Of a DNA stretch of 64,000 bases, positions 24,822-33,939 are shown in pieces; positions within the stretch are counted from its first letter, which is position 1; each line of letters begins with the position of its first letter. Below the pieces are notes generated by a model that did not search any database, had not been told where the DNA came from, and saw only the letters and a list, made by a program, of their open reading frames with translations. The translations under genes were made by a program, and so were the position numbers. Location: positions 124,001 through 188,000 of the forward strand of contig CABUFC010000002.1 in NCBI GenBank assembly GCA_902490735.1, in the 5' to 3' direction. The DNA is from an uncultured Oscillospiraceae bacterium (GTDB lineage Bacteria; Bacillota; Clostridia; Oscillospirales; Acutalibacteraceae).

Positions 24822-26084
24822 CTATCTTAAAAGTGCCTCAATAAAAGCATATCCGTCCAAATTAATAAATTCGGTTTTAATATTAAGCTTCTTTTCAAGT
24901 TGTTCTACAGATACATCGTCTAAAAACACGTCGTTAAGAGCGCTTAACATACTGCTTGGAAGTAAAACAAGATCTCCAAGATGCTTATTGCTTGTTTGAT
25001 TAATAATGTCGGTTCCGGTAATAAGACCTGATACCGTAATATTTTTACCGAAAAATTCGTTTTCTATTGCTATTACCTTACACTTTAAATTATGCCATTT
25101 TGATCTTGCTTTGTCAACAATATTAATAATAAGTTCTTCGGCAAGTTTTCCGGTTATTACCGTTTTTTCGAGCGTTGGGCTAAAATTTCCGGTTTCTATC
25201 GCATCGTATGCTTCGCTTTTAAATAAAGAATACATCCCAACGCCGTTTTCAAGCTGTAAAAAATCCCCGTAAAAATCAGGTTCTTTAATAGGAAGCCCTG
25301 CCTTTAAATAGAATTCGTCTGCGGCAAAAGCTCTTTTAGAGTCGCCGCTTTTTTCCTCAATAAGTTCTACCACGCTTCTTGCTTCGCCTTTTGTAAACGG
25401 CATTAACGGGTACAGCCCTTCGCGGTATTTTGTAAGCCCGACCGGAACTGCGGCAATGCACTGAACGTTTTCAAGCGACAACAGTTCATTAAGACTTCTC
25501 TCAAGCTCGGCACCGTCATTAATACCGGGCATAAGTACGAGCTGGCAGTTTATTTTTATGCCTGCATCATTAAATTTGTAAAGGTATTTTAACGATTCAC
25601 CCGCAAAACGGTTATTCATGATTTTGCACCGAAGCTGCGGGTTTACCGTGTGCACTGAAATATTTATTGGACTTATATGCATTTTAATAATTCGGTCAAC
25701 CTCATGCTCGGTTATATTTGTAAGTGTTATATAATTGCCGAATAAAAATGACAGTCTTGAGTCATCATCCTTAAAATATAAGCTTTCGCGAAGCCCCTTT
25801 GGCAGCTGGTCTATAAAGCAAAAAATGCATTTGTTTTTGCAGGAATGCTGCTTGTCCATTAAATAGGTTGAAAAAAGCAGACCGGTTTCTGCGTACTCGG
25901 GCTTTTTAAGTTTTATTGTTTTGCCGTTATTTAGCTCGATATTAAGCGTCGTGTCCATGGAATAAAACCGAAAATCAAGCACGTCGACAATTTCGTGCGA
26001 GTTAATTTTTGTTATGATATCGCCTTTTTTTATTCCGCTCTTTGCGGCATAAGAACCGGGTTCAACATCAAAAACCGTTACCAC
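24822..26084 (-). CDS. radical SAM protein with PDZ and DUF512 domains
   Basis: 420 aa. N-terminal PDZ-like domain (PGSYAAKSGIKKGDIITKIN), then the radical SAM cysteine motif CKNKCIFCFIDQLPKGLR (about residues 80-97) and a DUF512 C-terminal domain. It corresponds to the TIGR03279 family of putative radical SAM enzymes, usually encoded next to der. The reaction is not known. First gene of the der-plsY-gpsA operon. The rpmF terminator lies just upstream. Confidence 0.85.
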   Translation of the reverse strand: MVTVFDVEPGSYAAKSGIKKGDIITKINSHEIVDVLDFRFYSMDTTLNIELNNGKTIKLKKPEYAETGLLFSTYLMDKQHSCKNKCIFCFIDQLPKGLRESLYFKDDDSRLSFLFGNYITLTNITEHEVDRIIKMHISPINISVHTVNPQLRCKIMNNRFAGESLKYLYKFNDAGIKINCQLVLMPGINDGAELERSLNELLSLENVQCIAAVPVGLTKYREGLYPLMPFTKGEARSVVELIEEKSGDSKRAFAADEFYLKAGLPIKEPDFYGDFLQLENGVGMYSLFKSEAYDAIETGNFSPTLEKTVITGKLAEELIINIVDKARSKWHNLKCKVIAIENEFFGKNITVSGLITGTDIINQTSNKHLGDLVLLPSSMLSALNDVFLDDVSVEQLEKKLNIKTEFINLDGYAFIEALLR

Positions 26085-26100
26085 TTTTTCACCGCCTTAT

Positions 26101-26136
26101 AAAAAAATAAAGAGAGTGCTTTTTTACACCCTCTTT
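26101..26136 (-). terminator. rho-independent terminator after rpmF
   Basis: Arms AAAGAGAGTG (26109-26118) and CACCCTCTTT (26127-26136), one wobble pair, with an A-run (26101-26107) giving the U tract on the minus strand. Confidence 0.8.
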
Positions 26137-26161
26137 TTAATACTGTTCAAAGGGCCGCCTT

Positions 26162-26344
26162 TTAGGACTCCACTTTGACAACCTCACGACCATTATAATA
26201 TCCGCAAGCGGGGCATAATCTGTGAGGTCTTTTATATTCGCCGCAACGTGAGCATTTTACAAGTTCAGGAGCGCTGATTTTCCATACGTTGGAACGTCTT
26301 TTATCACGACGGGCTTTGGATACTTTTCTCTTTGGTACTGCCAT
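26162..26344 (-). CDS. rpmF: 50S ribosomal protein L32
   Basis: 60 aa from ATG at 26344, giving MAVPKRKVSKARRDKRRS, the universal L32 start; AGGAGG (complement of 26353-26358) is 8 bp upstream. An in-frame GTG at 26353 is unlikely. Four cysteines (CSRCGEYK…CPACGYY) make the zinc-ribbon form of L32. It is preceded by the YceD gene, the usual yceD-rpmF pair. Confidence 0.95.
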   Translation of the reverse strand: MAVPKRKVSKARRDKRRSNVWKISAPELVKCSRCGEYKRPHRLCPACGYYNGREVVKVES

Positions 26345-26362
26345 TTTTGGCACCTCCTAAAA

Positions 26363-26797
26363 TTATTTGGCGCAGTCGCAATGGCCTTCGTTAAGATTCT
26401 TTCCGCAATTTGCGCAAATTCCAAGGCAATCTTCGCTGCAAAGGTGTAAAAAGGAAATGTGCAGCAAAATCTCGCTGCGACAGAGTTCCTTAATGTCAAG
26501 TCGATAACCAGGTATTAAAATATAATCGTCATTATCTTCTTCCGATTCTGTTACCAAAACCTTGTTTAGGGGAATATCGTACTTCTTTGTTGTTAAATTT
26601 AAACAACGATCACACGGCTTTGTTATTTCGGCAGAAATTTCTGCTTTAAGCTTTAATACATCGGCAGAAAGAAAAACTTGGCCTTTAATACTTACCGGCT
26701 TATCACAAAAAATATTTTCTTTCGAAAGATCAATATTTTCTGAAATGTCAAGTTTTTTTCGGTTGCCCGACACAACCTCTCTTAAATCGAGTTCCAT
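26363..26797 (-). CDS. YceD/DUF177 family protein
   Basis: 144 aa. The conserved ITKPCDRCLN block and C-terminal cysteines (CSEDCLGICANCGKNLNEGHCDC) match DUF177, found next to rpmF in most bacteria. In E. coli and plants the family is tied to 23S rRNA accumulation. The Cys-rich tail probably binds zinc. The gene sits between rpmB and rpmF, 18 bp upstream of the rpmF ATG. Confidence 0.9.
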   Translation of the reverse strand: MELDLREVVSGNRKKLDISENIDLSKENIFCDKPVSIKGQVFLSADVLKLKAEISAEITKPCDRCLNLTTKKYDIPLNKVLVTESEEDNDDYILIPGYRLDIKELCRSEILLHISFLHLCSEDCLGICANCGKNLNEGHCDCAK

Positions 26798-26814
26798 AAC
26801 TGTTTGCTAAGGCT

Positions 26815-27003
26815 TTAAACCGCTCTTGTAACCTTACCGGAGCGCAGGCAGCGGGTGCAAACGTTTATTCTGCACGGCGTGCCGTTAACTATAGCCTTTA
26901 CACGCTTTACGTTGGGTTTCCAAGATCTGTTGGACCTTCTGTGAGAGTGGGAAACAGCAATGCCGAAACGGATCTCTTTGCTGCATATATCACATTTAGC
27001 CAT
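26815..27003 (-). CDS. rpmB: 50S ribosomal protein L28
   Basis: 62 aa from ATG at 27003 (MAKCDICSKEIRFG), with AAGGAGGTGC just upstream; a longer in-frame start would add 11 residues unlike L28. Contains SHSHRRSNRSWKPNVKRV and a zinc-type CxxC pair (CDIC…CTRC). First gene of the rpmB-yceD-rpmF unit. Confidence 0.95.
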   Translation of the reverse strand: MAKCDICSKEIRFGIAVSHSHRRSNRSWKPNVKRVKAIVNGTPCRINVCTRCLRSGKVTRAV

Positions 27004-27090
27004 ATCTTGCACCTCCTTAAAAAATTCGATAGCCATATTATAATATCACTATTCGGAGCAATTTGCAAGTATTATTTTAAAATATTTTTA

Positions 27091-27119
27091 TTGAAGCCGT
27101 GATTTAATTGTAGTATAAT
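27091..27119 (+). promoter_or_regulatory. sigma-A-type promoter of the dCMP deaminase gene
   Basis: TTGAAG (27091-27096), 17-bp spacer, TATAAT (27114-27119). Confidence 0.65.
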
Positions 27120-27162
27120 ATTTTTAGTATATGATATTTTAATTTTGCAACGAGGGATTTAT

Positions 27163-27642
27163 ATGAAAAGAAACGGATATATATCTTGGGATGAATACTT
27201 TATGGGCATTGCACTTTTATCTGCAAAACGGAGCAAAGACCCTAGTACGCAGGTTGGCGCATGTATTGTAAACGATGAAAACAGGATTATGTCCGTTGGA
27301 TATAACGGAATGCCAAAGGGCTGTTCGGATGATGAATTTCCATGGGAGCGTGACGGCGGCACGCTTGACACTAAATATGCATTCGTGTGCCACGCAGAGC
27401 TAAATGCAATATTAAACTTTAGGGGTGGCTCGTTATCGGGCTGTAAAGTTTATTGTACACTGTTTCCCTGCAACGAATGTGCCAAAGCAATTATTCAATC
27501 CGGCCTTAAAGAGATTATTTATCTTGAAGATAAATATGCTGATACAGACGGTGTTAAAGCCTCGAAATTAATGTTTAAAAATGCCGGAGTTGTGTTTAGG
27601 CCTTACAAAAAAAGCGGTAGAGAGATTTTATTTTCTTTGTAA
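27163..27642 (+). CDS. deoxycytidylate (dCMP) deaminase
   Basis: 159 aa from ATG at 27163 (GAGGG 6 bp upstream), rather than the TTG at 27145. Zinc deaminase motifs: CHAELNAIL (catalytic HAE) and PCNECAKAI. The opening SWDEYFMGIALLSAKRSKDPSTQVGA is typical of the dCMP deaminase/ComEB family. It converts dCMP to dUMP for thymidylate synthesis. Monocistronic with its own promoter. Confidence 0.92.
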   Translation: MKRNGYISWDEYFMGIALLSAKRSKDPSTQVGACIVNDENRIMSVGYNGMPKGCSDDEFPWERDGGTLDTKYAFVCHAELNAILNFRGGSLSGCKVYCTLFPCNECAKAIIQSGLKEIIYLEDKYADTDGVKASKLMFKNAGVVFRPYKKSGREILFSL

Positions 27643-27657
27643 AATTTTTAAAAATAG

Positions 27658-27686
27658 TTGTTATTAATTTTATTATATAGTATAAT
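27658..27686 (+). promoter_or_regulatory. sigma-A-type promoter of the mre operon
   Basis: TTGTTA (27658-27663), 17-bp spacer, TATAAT (27681-27686), about 30 bp before the mreB start. Confidence 0.7.
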
Positions 27687-27715
27687 GATATATAATTTTT
27701 TGGAGGATAACGGAA

Positions 27716-28732
27716 TTGTTCACCCGAGATATTGGAATTGATTTAGGAACCGCCAATACCCTTGTTTGCGTTAAGGGTAAAGGAATAATTATGCGCGAGC
27801 CGAGCGTAGTAGCTTACGATGTTCGCAATGATGTTGTGCGGGCAGTGGGTAAAGAAGCAAAAGAGATGATAGGACGCACCCCGGGCTCTATCGGCGCCGT
27901 AAGACCGCTTAAAGACGGGGTTATTGCGGATTTTGATTTTACTGCGGCTATGCTTAAAAAATTCATACGCCAGGCGCTTCGCGGTACATTGTACACAAGG
28001 GTACGCGTTATGATTTGCGTTCCTGCAGGCGTTACCGAGGTTGAATCTCGCGCTGTATTTGACGCGGCAAAACAAGCGGGTGCTAATTTTATTGAGCTTA
28101 TAGAAGAGCCTATGGCCGCGGCTATTGGAGCAAATCTTCCGGTTGACGAAGCGGCAGGCTGTATGGTGGTTGATATTGGCGGCGGCACAAGTGAAGTTGC
28201 TGTTGTGTCATTGGGCGATATTGTAACGGCACAGTCGGTGCGTGTTGCCGGCGATAAAATTGACGAAGCAATAGTAAATTACATACGCAAAAAGCACAAT
28301 ATGTTAATTGGCGAGCGTACTGCGGAACAAATTAAAATCGAGATAGGTTCTGCCGAACCGGATCTTACAGACGGCAGTATGGAAATAAAGGGAAGGAACC
28401 TTGTTGACGGCCTTCCGAAAAATATAATAATCACCGCTGCAGAAATACATGAAGCTATTTCCGATACGGTTGATCAAATAGTAGACGCAATTAAAACCAC
28501 TCTTGAAAAAACTCCGCCGGAATTATCTGCCGACATACTGGATAACGGCATTACTTTAACCGGCGGCGGCGCACTTCTTCGCGGGCTTGATACGCTAATT
28601 GCCAGAGAAACGGGCATGCCTGTAAATATAGCGGACAATCCTATGGACTGCGTAGTGCTCGGCACAGCTAAAAGGCTGGAAGAAGCCGAGTTTAACGGCA
28701 ATACCTTCCGCAGGTTTAAAAGATACAGATAG
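27716..28732 (+). CDS. mreB: rod-shape-determining actin homologue MreB
   Basis: 338 aa. TTG start preceded by TGGAGGATAAC; the product begins MFTRDIGIDLGTANTLV, the standard MreB opening. Phosphate 1 (DIGIDLGTANT), phosphate 2 (VVDIGGGTSEVAVVS) and adenosine (TGGGALLRGLD) motifs of the actin fold are intact. It polymerises under the membrane and directs lateral wall synthesis with MreC, MreD and PBP2 encoded next. Confidence 0.97.
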   Translation: MFTRDIGIDLGTANTLVCVKGKGIIMREPSVVAYDVRNDVVRAVGKEAKEMIGRTPGSIGAVRPLKDGVIADFDFTAAMLKKFIRQALRGTLYTRVRVMICVPAGVTEVESRAVFDAAKQAGANFIELIEEPMAAAIGANLPVDEAAGCMVVDIGGGTSEVAVVSLGDIVTAQSVRVAGDKIDEAIVNYIRKKHNMLIGERTAEQIKIEIGSAEPDLTDGSMEIKGRNLVDGLPKNIIITAAEIHEAISDTVDQIVDAIKTTLEKTPPELSADILDNGITLTGGGALLRGLDTLIARETGMPVNIADNPMDCVVLGTAKRLEEAEFNGNTFRRFKRYR

Positions 28733-28744
28733 GAGATATATTTC

Positions 28745-29602
28745 TTGCGTTTTTTCTTTAAAAGCAGAAGATTTAAAATAATGGCATCTATCGCGAGCGT
28801 AATAATAGTTGTTAGTATTATTTTTGTTACGGTCGGCGGTATCGCTTCGCCGTTATCAAGTTTAGCCGGGGCGGTTATCGCACCGGCCGAAAAGTTTTTC
28901 AACGGTATTAGTGACAGCATCGGCGACTTTTTTGAAAAGCTTAACGATGCCGATAAAATTATGCTTGAAAATGCCGAACTTAAAGAAAAGATAAACGAGC
29001 TTAATTCGGATATAATCGATTACGAAAAAATAAAAGATGAAAATGAGTTTTACAAGAATTATTTAAATATTAAGGATGAAAACCCGGACTTTGAACTTTT
29101 AAAAGCAAGTCTTATTTCAAAAAATGAGGACGATATTTACGGTTCTTTTTTAATTGATAAAGGTTCTTTGTCGGGGGTCGCTTTATACGATCCGGTTATA
29201 ACATCTGCAGGACTTGTAGGTTATGTTGGTGAAATTTCGCCAAGCTACAGCAAGGTTATTACGATACTGGATCCGAAATTATCCTGCGGCGCGTTTGACC
29301 GCAGGACTAAGGATGTTGGTATTGTGTCGGGCGCTGCCGAAAATGCCAAAGCACAAAAAACTCGCATAAAAAACATATCGCGTACTTCAAGCGTCGCTAT
29401 TGGCGATATGATTGTAACGTCCGGCGGCGGCGTTTTCCCCGAAAATTTGCTGATTGGCACCTTAGAAGGCTTGCACAGAGAGGATTACTCTTCTTCTGTT
29501 TACGGAACAGTAACACCGGCGGTGGATTTTGACGATATTTCGGATGTTATGATAATCACTTACTTTAACGGCCAGGGCAACCTGCTTACAAGCGGAGATT
29601 AG
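28745..29602 (+). CDS. mreC: rod-shape-determining protein MreC
   Basis: 285 aa. TTG start after AGGAGATATATTTC. One N-terminal membrane helix (about 13-33), a coiled coil (about 70-105) and the extracellular beta-barrel domain with VLVDKGS-like FLIDKGSLSGV, GLVGYVGEISPSYSKV and SGGGVFPENLLIGTL. It links cytoplasmic MreB with MreD and PBP2. Co-transcribed with mreB and mreD. Confidence 0.95.
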   Translation: MRFFFKSRRFKIMASIASVIIVVSIIFVTVGGIASPLSSLAGAVIAPAEKFFNGISDSIGDFFEKLNDADKIMLENAELKEKINELNSDIIDYEKIKDENEFYKNYLNIKDENPDFELLKASLISKNEDDIYGSFLIDKGSLSGVALYDPVITSAGLVGYVGEISPSYSKVITILDPKLSCGAFDRRTKDVGIVSGAAENAKAQKTRIKNISRTSSVAIGDMIVTSGGGVFPENLLIGTLEGLHREDYSSSVYGTVTPAVDFDDISDVMIITYFNGQGNLLTSGD

Positions 29603-29603
29603 T

Positions 29604-30122
29604 ATGGAAAACAGTACGTTAAGGCTTATTATAACATATTCTATATTTTTAGACATTTTTCTGCTTGTATATCTTATGGGCAGAACACCCTTTTTAAGCT
29701 TTAAAATAGGCAATATTGCGCCATTTTTATTGCTTTCGGCACTTATGGCGCTCTGCATGTTTTTTAACGAATGGTACGGGTTTATTTTTGGCATTGTATG
29801 CGGCATTTTAAAAGATTGCTCGGCTGTCGGTACGGGGTGCTTTAATACCATTGCGCTTATGCTTATAGGAGCTGTCGCGGGATTTGTTGCATCGAGATTT
29901 TTAAATAAAAACTTTAAAGCGGCGGCAATGCTTACTTTTGTGGCCGCAATTTTGTATTTTGCATTGCACTTTACCGCCTCGGTTTTGTTTTCTGCCGAAG
30001 TAAATAAGCTTGGCTACTTTTTAACTATCAGTTTGCCGTCGGCGGTATATTCGACGTTATTTATTATTCCGTTTTATTTTTTATTTAAATTTTTATATAA
30101 ACGGCTTAGCGCTGAAAATTAA
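29604..30122 (+). CDS. mreD: rod-shape-determining protein MreD
   Basis: 172 aa, almost entirely hydrophobic with five or six membrane helices, in the normal mreBCD order and 1 bp after mreC. Features such as GFIFGIVCGILKDC and the C-terminal PFYFLFKFLYKRL agree with MreD. Sequence conservation in this family is low, so position carries much of the evidence. Confidence 0.9.
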   Translation: MENSTLRLIITYSIFLDIFLLVYLMGRTPFLSFKIGNIAPFLLLSALMALCMFFNEWYGFIFGIVCGILKDCSAVGTGCFNTIALMLIGAVAGFVASRFLNKNFKAAAMLTFVAAILYFALHFTASVLFSAEVNKLGYFLTISLPSAVYSTLFIIPFYFLFKFLYKRLSAEN

Positions 30123-30133
30123 GGAGATCGCTT

Positions 30134-32128
30134 TTGAAATCCAAAGATTATTTAAAAACGGTAAAAACACGTAATAGACTGCTTGTGATTATCCTTGCGG
30201 TTTGTATTGTTGTATTTACTGCGCGTGCGGTGGATCTTCAAATTATAAGCGCCTCTAAAAACAGCGCTCAGGCGGCCGGTCTTTCTTACAGAACAGCCGT
30301 TATTAAAGCTGCCAGAGGCGAAATTATAGATTATTACGGAAGGCCGCTTGCTACAAACCGCGAAGGTTACAATATAGTCTTTTACAGCGCGTATATCGAT
30401 AAAGATAGTTTAAATGATACCATATATTCGCTTATGGGATTATTAAGTGACAAAAACTTGACATGGCGCGATGATTTGCCAATATCTACAGGCAAAGTAT
30501 TCAGCTTTATGGATAATGAATCGAGGGTTAAAAGCCTTAAAAAACTTTTGGGACTTGCAAATTACGCGACTGTTGAAAACTGCATGGACGAGCTTGTTAG
30601 CCGCTATCAGCTTGAAGGAAGAGATCCATCTGTACAGCGCCTTATAGCCGGTGTTCGTTATACTATGGAGGCGGCGAGCTTTTCTGTTTCGTATCCTTAT
30701 ACATTTGCCGAAGATATTAGCGACGAAGTAATGACTATTGTTTCGGAATCGGGGTATTCGTTAAAGGGTGTGATGGTTGAGGTTGCACGGTTTAGAGAAT
30801 ATTCTGCAGGGTCTGTAGTGCCGCACATTGTCGGAAAAGTCGGTCCTATTTACGCCGAAACCTGGGATGAATACAAAAACGACAATTATTCGTTTGGCGA
30901 TAAAGTCGGGATTAGCGGCATAGAAAAACAAAGTGAAAAATATCTTCGAGGCGAAGACGGTGAAATCACCTATACTTTAGACAACAAGGGGCAGGTAATA
31001 TCTTCACGCGTTACAAAACCTGCCAAAGCCGGAAGTACAATAAGACTAACATTAGATAAAAAATTGCAAACCGCCGCGCAAAGCGCGTTAAAATCTGTAA
31101 TTACTCAGTGCAACAATGCGGGTATTTACGTCAATGCCGGAGCGGGAGTGGTGCTTAATGTTAAAACCGGCGGCGTATTGGCGTCGGTAAACTGTCCGAC
31201 ATATACGTATGAAGATCTGCAAAATAATTACGAAAAACTTGCTAAAGACAGCGCAAAGCCTTTGTTTGACCGCGCTTTTAACGGGACATATCCGCCGGGC
31301 TCGGTTTTTAAACCGATGGTTGGCCTTACCGCTTTAAGGCTTAATAAGGTTACGGTAGGCGAGTCGATTTACTGCAGCGGCAGATATACCCATTTTGACG
31401 ATTATCAGCCAAAATGCATGCACGTGCACGGATCCATAAGCCTTAATAACGCAATAGCAAAATCCTGCAACGTATATTTTTATGAAATGGGCAGGCGTAT
31501 CGGAATTACAGAGCTAAATAATAATGCACGTAATTTTGGATTCGGTGAAAAAACCGGAATAGAACTTACCGAAAGCGCGGGAATCCTTGCCGGCCCTGAT
31601 ACAAGAGAAAATTGGTACGAGGGATATACTATTCAGGCGGCTATAGGCCAGTCGGATAATGCGTTTACTCCTTTGCAGCTTGCAACCTATGTTTCTACTG
31701 TCGCAAATTCCGGCACAAGATATAAAACCACGCTTATTGATAAAATTGTAAATTACGAGCAAAACGAGACGGTAATTGAAAATAAGCCTGTAGTAGTAAG
31801 CCAAATTGAATACAGGCAGTCGGATATTAATGCCGTTAAAAACGCTATGCTTTCAGTAACCGAGGACGGTACCGGAAGCGCGATATTTAAAAGTTATGCA
31901 ATCAAGGTCGGAGGTAAAACGGGTACGGCACAAAACCAGCAGGGAGCAGACCATACCGTGTTTGTAGCTTTTGCACCTTTTGATAATCCCGAAATTGCTG
32001 TTGCTGTAGTAATTGAGCATGGCAAATACGGAAAATACAGCGGTTCTTTTGTAAAGGCGTGCTTGGATTCGTATTTCTTTACTCAAATAAATACATTTAC
32101 AGCACCTGAAACAGGCAAATTACTTTAA
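30134..32128 (+). CDS. mrdA: penicillin-binding protein 2 (peptidoglycan transpeptidase)
   Basis: 664 aa. TTG start after AAGGAGATCGC. N-terminal membrane anchor (15-35), a dimerisation/pedestal domain, then the transpeptidase with SxxK in PPGSVFKPM (Ser about 390), SCN in AKSCNVYFYE and KTG in VGGKTGTAQN. It is the elongation-specific transpeptidase working with MreBCD (and RodA, not in this window). The downstream rpiB gene follows after 12 bp. Confidence 0.95.
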   Translation: MKSKDYLKTVKTRNRLLVIILAVCIVVFTARAVDLQIISASKNSAQAAGLSYRTAVIKAARGEIIDYYGRPLATNREGYNIVFYSAYIDKDSLNDTIYSLMGLLSDKNLTWRDDLPISTGKVFSFMDNESRVKSLKKLLGLANYATVENCMDELVSRYQLEGRDPSVQRLIAGVRYTMEAASFSVSYPYTFAEDISDEVMTIVSESGYSLKGVMVEVARFREYSAGSVVPHIVGKVGPIYAETWDEYKNDNYSFGDKVGISGIEKQSEKYLRGEDGEITYTLDNKGQVISSRVTKPAKAGSTIRLTLDKKLQTAAQSALKSVITQCNNAGIYVNAGAGVVLNVKTGGVLASVNCPTYTYEDLQNNYEKLAKDSAKPLFDRAFNGTYPPGSVFKPMVGLTALRLNKVTVGESIYCSGRYTHFDDYQPKCMHVHGSISLNNAIAKSCNVYFYEMGRRIGITELNNNARNFGFGEKTGIELTESAGILAGPDTRENWYEGYTIQAAIGQSDNAFTPLQLATYVSTVANSGTRYKTTLIDKIVNYEQNETVIENKPVVVSQIEYRQSDINAVKNAMLSVTEDGTGSAIFKSYAIKVGGKTGTAQNQQGADHTVFVAFAPFDNPEIAVAVVIEHGKYGKYSGSFVKACLDSYFFTQINTFTAPETGKLL

Positions 32129-32140
32129 AGGAAGATGAAA

Positions 32141-32590
32141 ATGAAAATTGCAATTGGAAACGATCATGCTGCATTTAAACTTAAGAAAATAATAGTTGAG
32201 TATTTAAAAGGGAAAAACTATGAGGTTTTAGATCTTGGTACCTATACAGAGGATAAATGCGATTATGCTGTATACGGTGAGAAGGTAGCAGAAGCTATTA
32301 AAAACGGCGAAGCCGATCGCGGAATTTTAATCTGCGGCACGGGCATAGGCATTTCGCTTGCGGCTAATAAAGTGCCCGGTATTAGAGCGGCTGTATGCTC
32401 CGATGCGTATTCCGCTAAAATGTGCAGAGCCCACAACAATGCGCAAATTTTAGCCTTTGGAGCACGCGTGATTGGTGAGGATACTGCAAAAATGTTAGTC
32501 GATACGTTTTTGTCAACCGAGTTTGAAGGCGGACGCCACACTCACCGCGTAAACCTAATAAGTGAAATCGAAAAAAAGTACAACAAATAA
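32141..32590 (+). CDS. rpiB: ribose-5-phosphate isomerase B
   Basis: 149 aa from ATG at 32141 (MKIAIGNDHAAFKLKK), placed 6 bp after AAAGGAAG; an ATG at 32135 is too close to the RBS. Conserved GILICGTGIGISLAANKVPGIRA with the catalytic Cys, and RAHNNAQILAFGARV. It interconverts ribose 5-phosphate and ribulose 5-phosphate. Last gene of the mre/PBP2 transcript, which is unusual company. Confidence 0.93.
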   Translation: MKIAIGNDHAAFKLKKIIVEYLKGKNYEVLDLGTYTEDKCDYAVYGEKVAEAIKNGEADRGILICGTGIGISLAANKVPGIRAAVCSDAYSAKMCRAHNNAQILAFGARVIGEDTAKMLVDTFLSTEFEGGRHTHRVNLISEIEKKYNK

Positions 32591-32592
32591 AA

Positions 32593-32622
32593 AAGCCGGA
32601 CTTTTTAGTCCGGCTTAAATTT
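32593..32622. terminator. bidirectional rho-independent terminator
   Basis: Arms AAGCCGGACT (32593-32602) and AGTCCGGCTT (32607-32616), loop TTTT, then AAATTTT; A-run on the other side for glyA. Confidence 0.88.
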
Positions 32623-33872
32623 TATTTATATAGCGGAAACTCCTTGCAAATTTCTGCTACACCATCTATTATTGCAGATTTATGGGCGTCAAAATCAAAA
32701 ACGGCAGCCTCTATAAATTCTGCAATTTTTTTCATTTCCGTAATTCCCATATTTCTGGTTGTAACAGCCGGAGTTCCTACGCGCAGTCCGCTTGTTATTG
32801 TAGGTTTTTCGGTATCAAACGGAATGGAGTTTTTGTTTGCGGTAATTTTTACAGAATCAAGCCTTTCTTCCAGTTCTTTTCCGGTAACTCCAGTTCCTCT
32901 AAGGTCTAAAAGCATTAAATGATTGTCCGTACCACCGGAAACCAAGTTAATTCCGTTGTTTAAAAAGTGTTCGCTCATAGCTTTTGCATTATTTACTATA
33001 TTTTGCTGATATTGTTTAAATTCATCTGAAAGCGCTTCTTTAAAGCACACGGCCTTTGCTGCTATTATATGCTCGAGTGGGCCGCCCTGGCAACCGGGGA
33101 AGATAGCTTTATCAATTGCTTTTGCATATTCTTCTTTACATAATATAAGGCCGCCGCGAGGACCGCGCAAAGTTTTGTGGGTTGTAGAAGTTACAATATC
33201 TGCGTAAGGCACAGGGCTTTGATGAAAACCTGCGGCAACAAGACCTGCAATGTGAGCCATATCCACAAAAAATATCGCGCCAACACGCTTTGCAATATCC
33301 GCAATAATATCAAACTTAATTTCTCTTGGGTATGCGGAAGCACCTGCGACAATCATTTTCGGCTTTGTCTTTTTTGCAATTGCTTCAAGCTCGTCATAAT
33401 CGATAAAACCGTCTTTATTTACTCCGTAAGGAACAAAGTTGTAGGTTTTTCCGGAAGCATTTACCGGGGAACCATGGGTTAAATGACCGCCTGCTGAAAG
33501 ACTCATGCCCATAACAGTATCTCCGCTTTTAAGTACTGCGCTGTATGCTGCCAGATTTGCTTGTGAACCCGCATGAGGCTGAACATTGGCATGCTCGGCT
33601 TTAAATAATTTGCAGGCTCTTTTTCTTGCAATATCCTCAATGCCGTCAACATTTACACATCCGCCGTAGTATCTGTGGGCAGGGTATCCTTCTGCATATT
33701 TATTTGTTAAAATACTTCCCATGGCGGCAAGTACTGCCGGAGATACAAAATTTTCACTTGCTATAAGTTCAATTCCGTTTTGCTGGCGTTTAAGCTCTTG
33801 TGCCATAAGCTCGCCGATTTCACTATCGTATTTTTTAACAAATCCGATACTGTCCAACAGATCTTTGTACAT
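32622..33872 (-). CDS. glyA: serine hydroxymethyltransferase
   Basis: 416 aa, full length. The PLP-binding Lys lies in VTSTTHKTLRGPRGG; the start (QELKRQQNGIELIASENFVS) and GSQANLAAYSAVL are diagnostic. It converts serine and tetrahydrofolate to glycine and methylene-THF, feeding the methylene-THF reductase/methionine synthase genes at 42-46 kb. It has its own promoter although it lies just after the COG4100 gene. Confidence 0.97.
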   Translation of the reverse strand: MYKDLLDSIGFVKKYDSEIGELMAQELKRQQNGIELIASENFVSPAVLAAMGSILTNKYAEGYPAHRYYGGCVNVDGIEDIARKRACKLFKAEHANVQPHAGSQANLAAYSAVLKSGDTVMGMSLSAGGHLTHGSPVNASGKTYNFVPYGVNKDGFIDYDELEAIAKKTKPKMIVAGASAYPREIKFDIIADIAKRVGAIFFVDMAHIAGLVAAGFHQSPVPYADIVTSTTHKTLRGPRGGLILCKEEYAKAIDKAIFPGCQGGPLEHIIAAKAVCFKEALSDEFKQYQQNIVNNAKAMSEHFLNNGINLVSGGTDNHLMLLDLRGTGVTGKELEERLDSVKITANKNSIPFDTEKPTITSGLRVGTPAVTTRNMGITEMKKIAEFIEAAVFDFDAHKSAIIDGVAEICKEFPLYK

Positions 33873-33902
33873 TTCTTATCAGTCCTTAAATCTTTTTCAA
33901 AT

Positions 33903-33931
33903 ATTATAAACCATAGAGCGCTTTTTTTCAA
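33903..33931 (-). promoter_or_regulatory. sigma-A-type promoter of glyA
   Basis: Minus strand TTGAAA (33931-33926), 17-bp spacer, TATAAT (33908-33903). Confidence 0.65.
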
Positions 33932-33939
33932 CAAAAAAA

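Noticed and set aside
27716..28732. DnaK/Hsp70-like gene
   Set aside because: Length, start sequence and the following mreC and mreD identify MreB.
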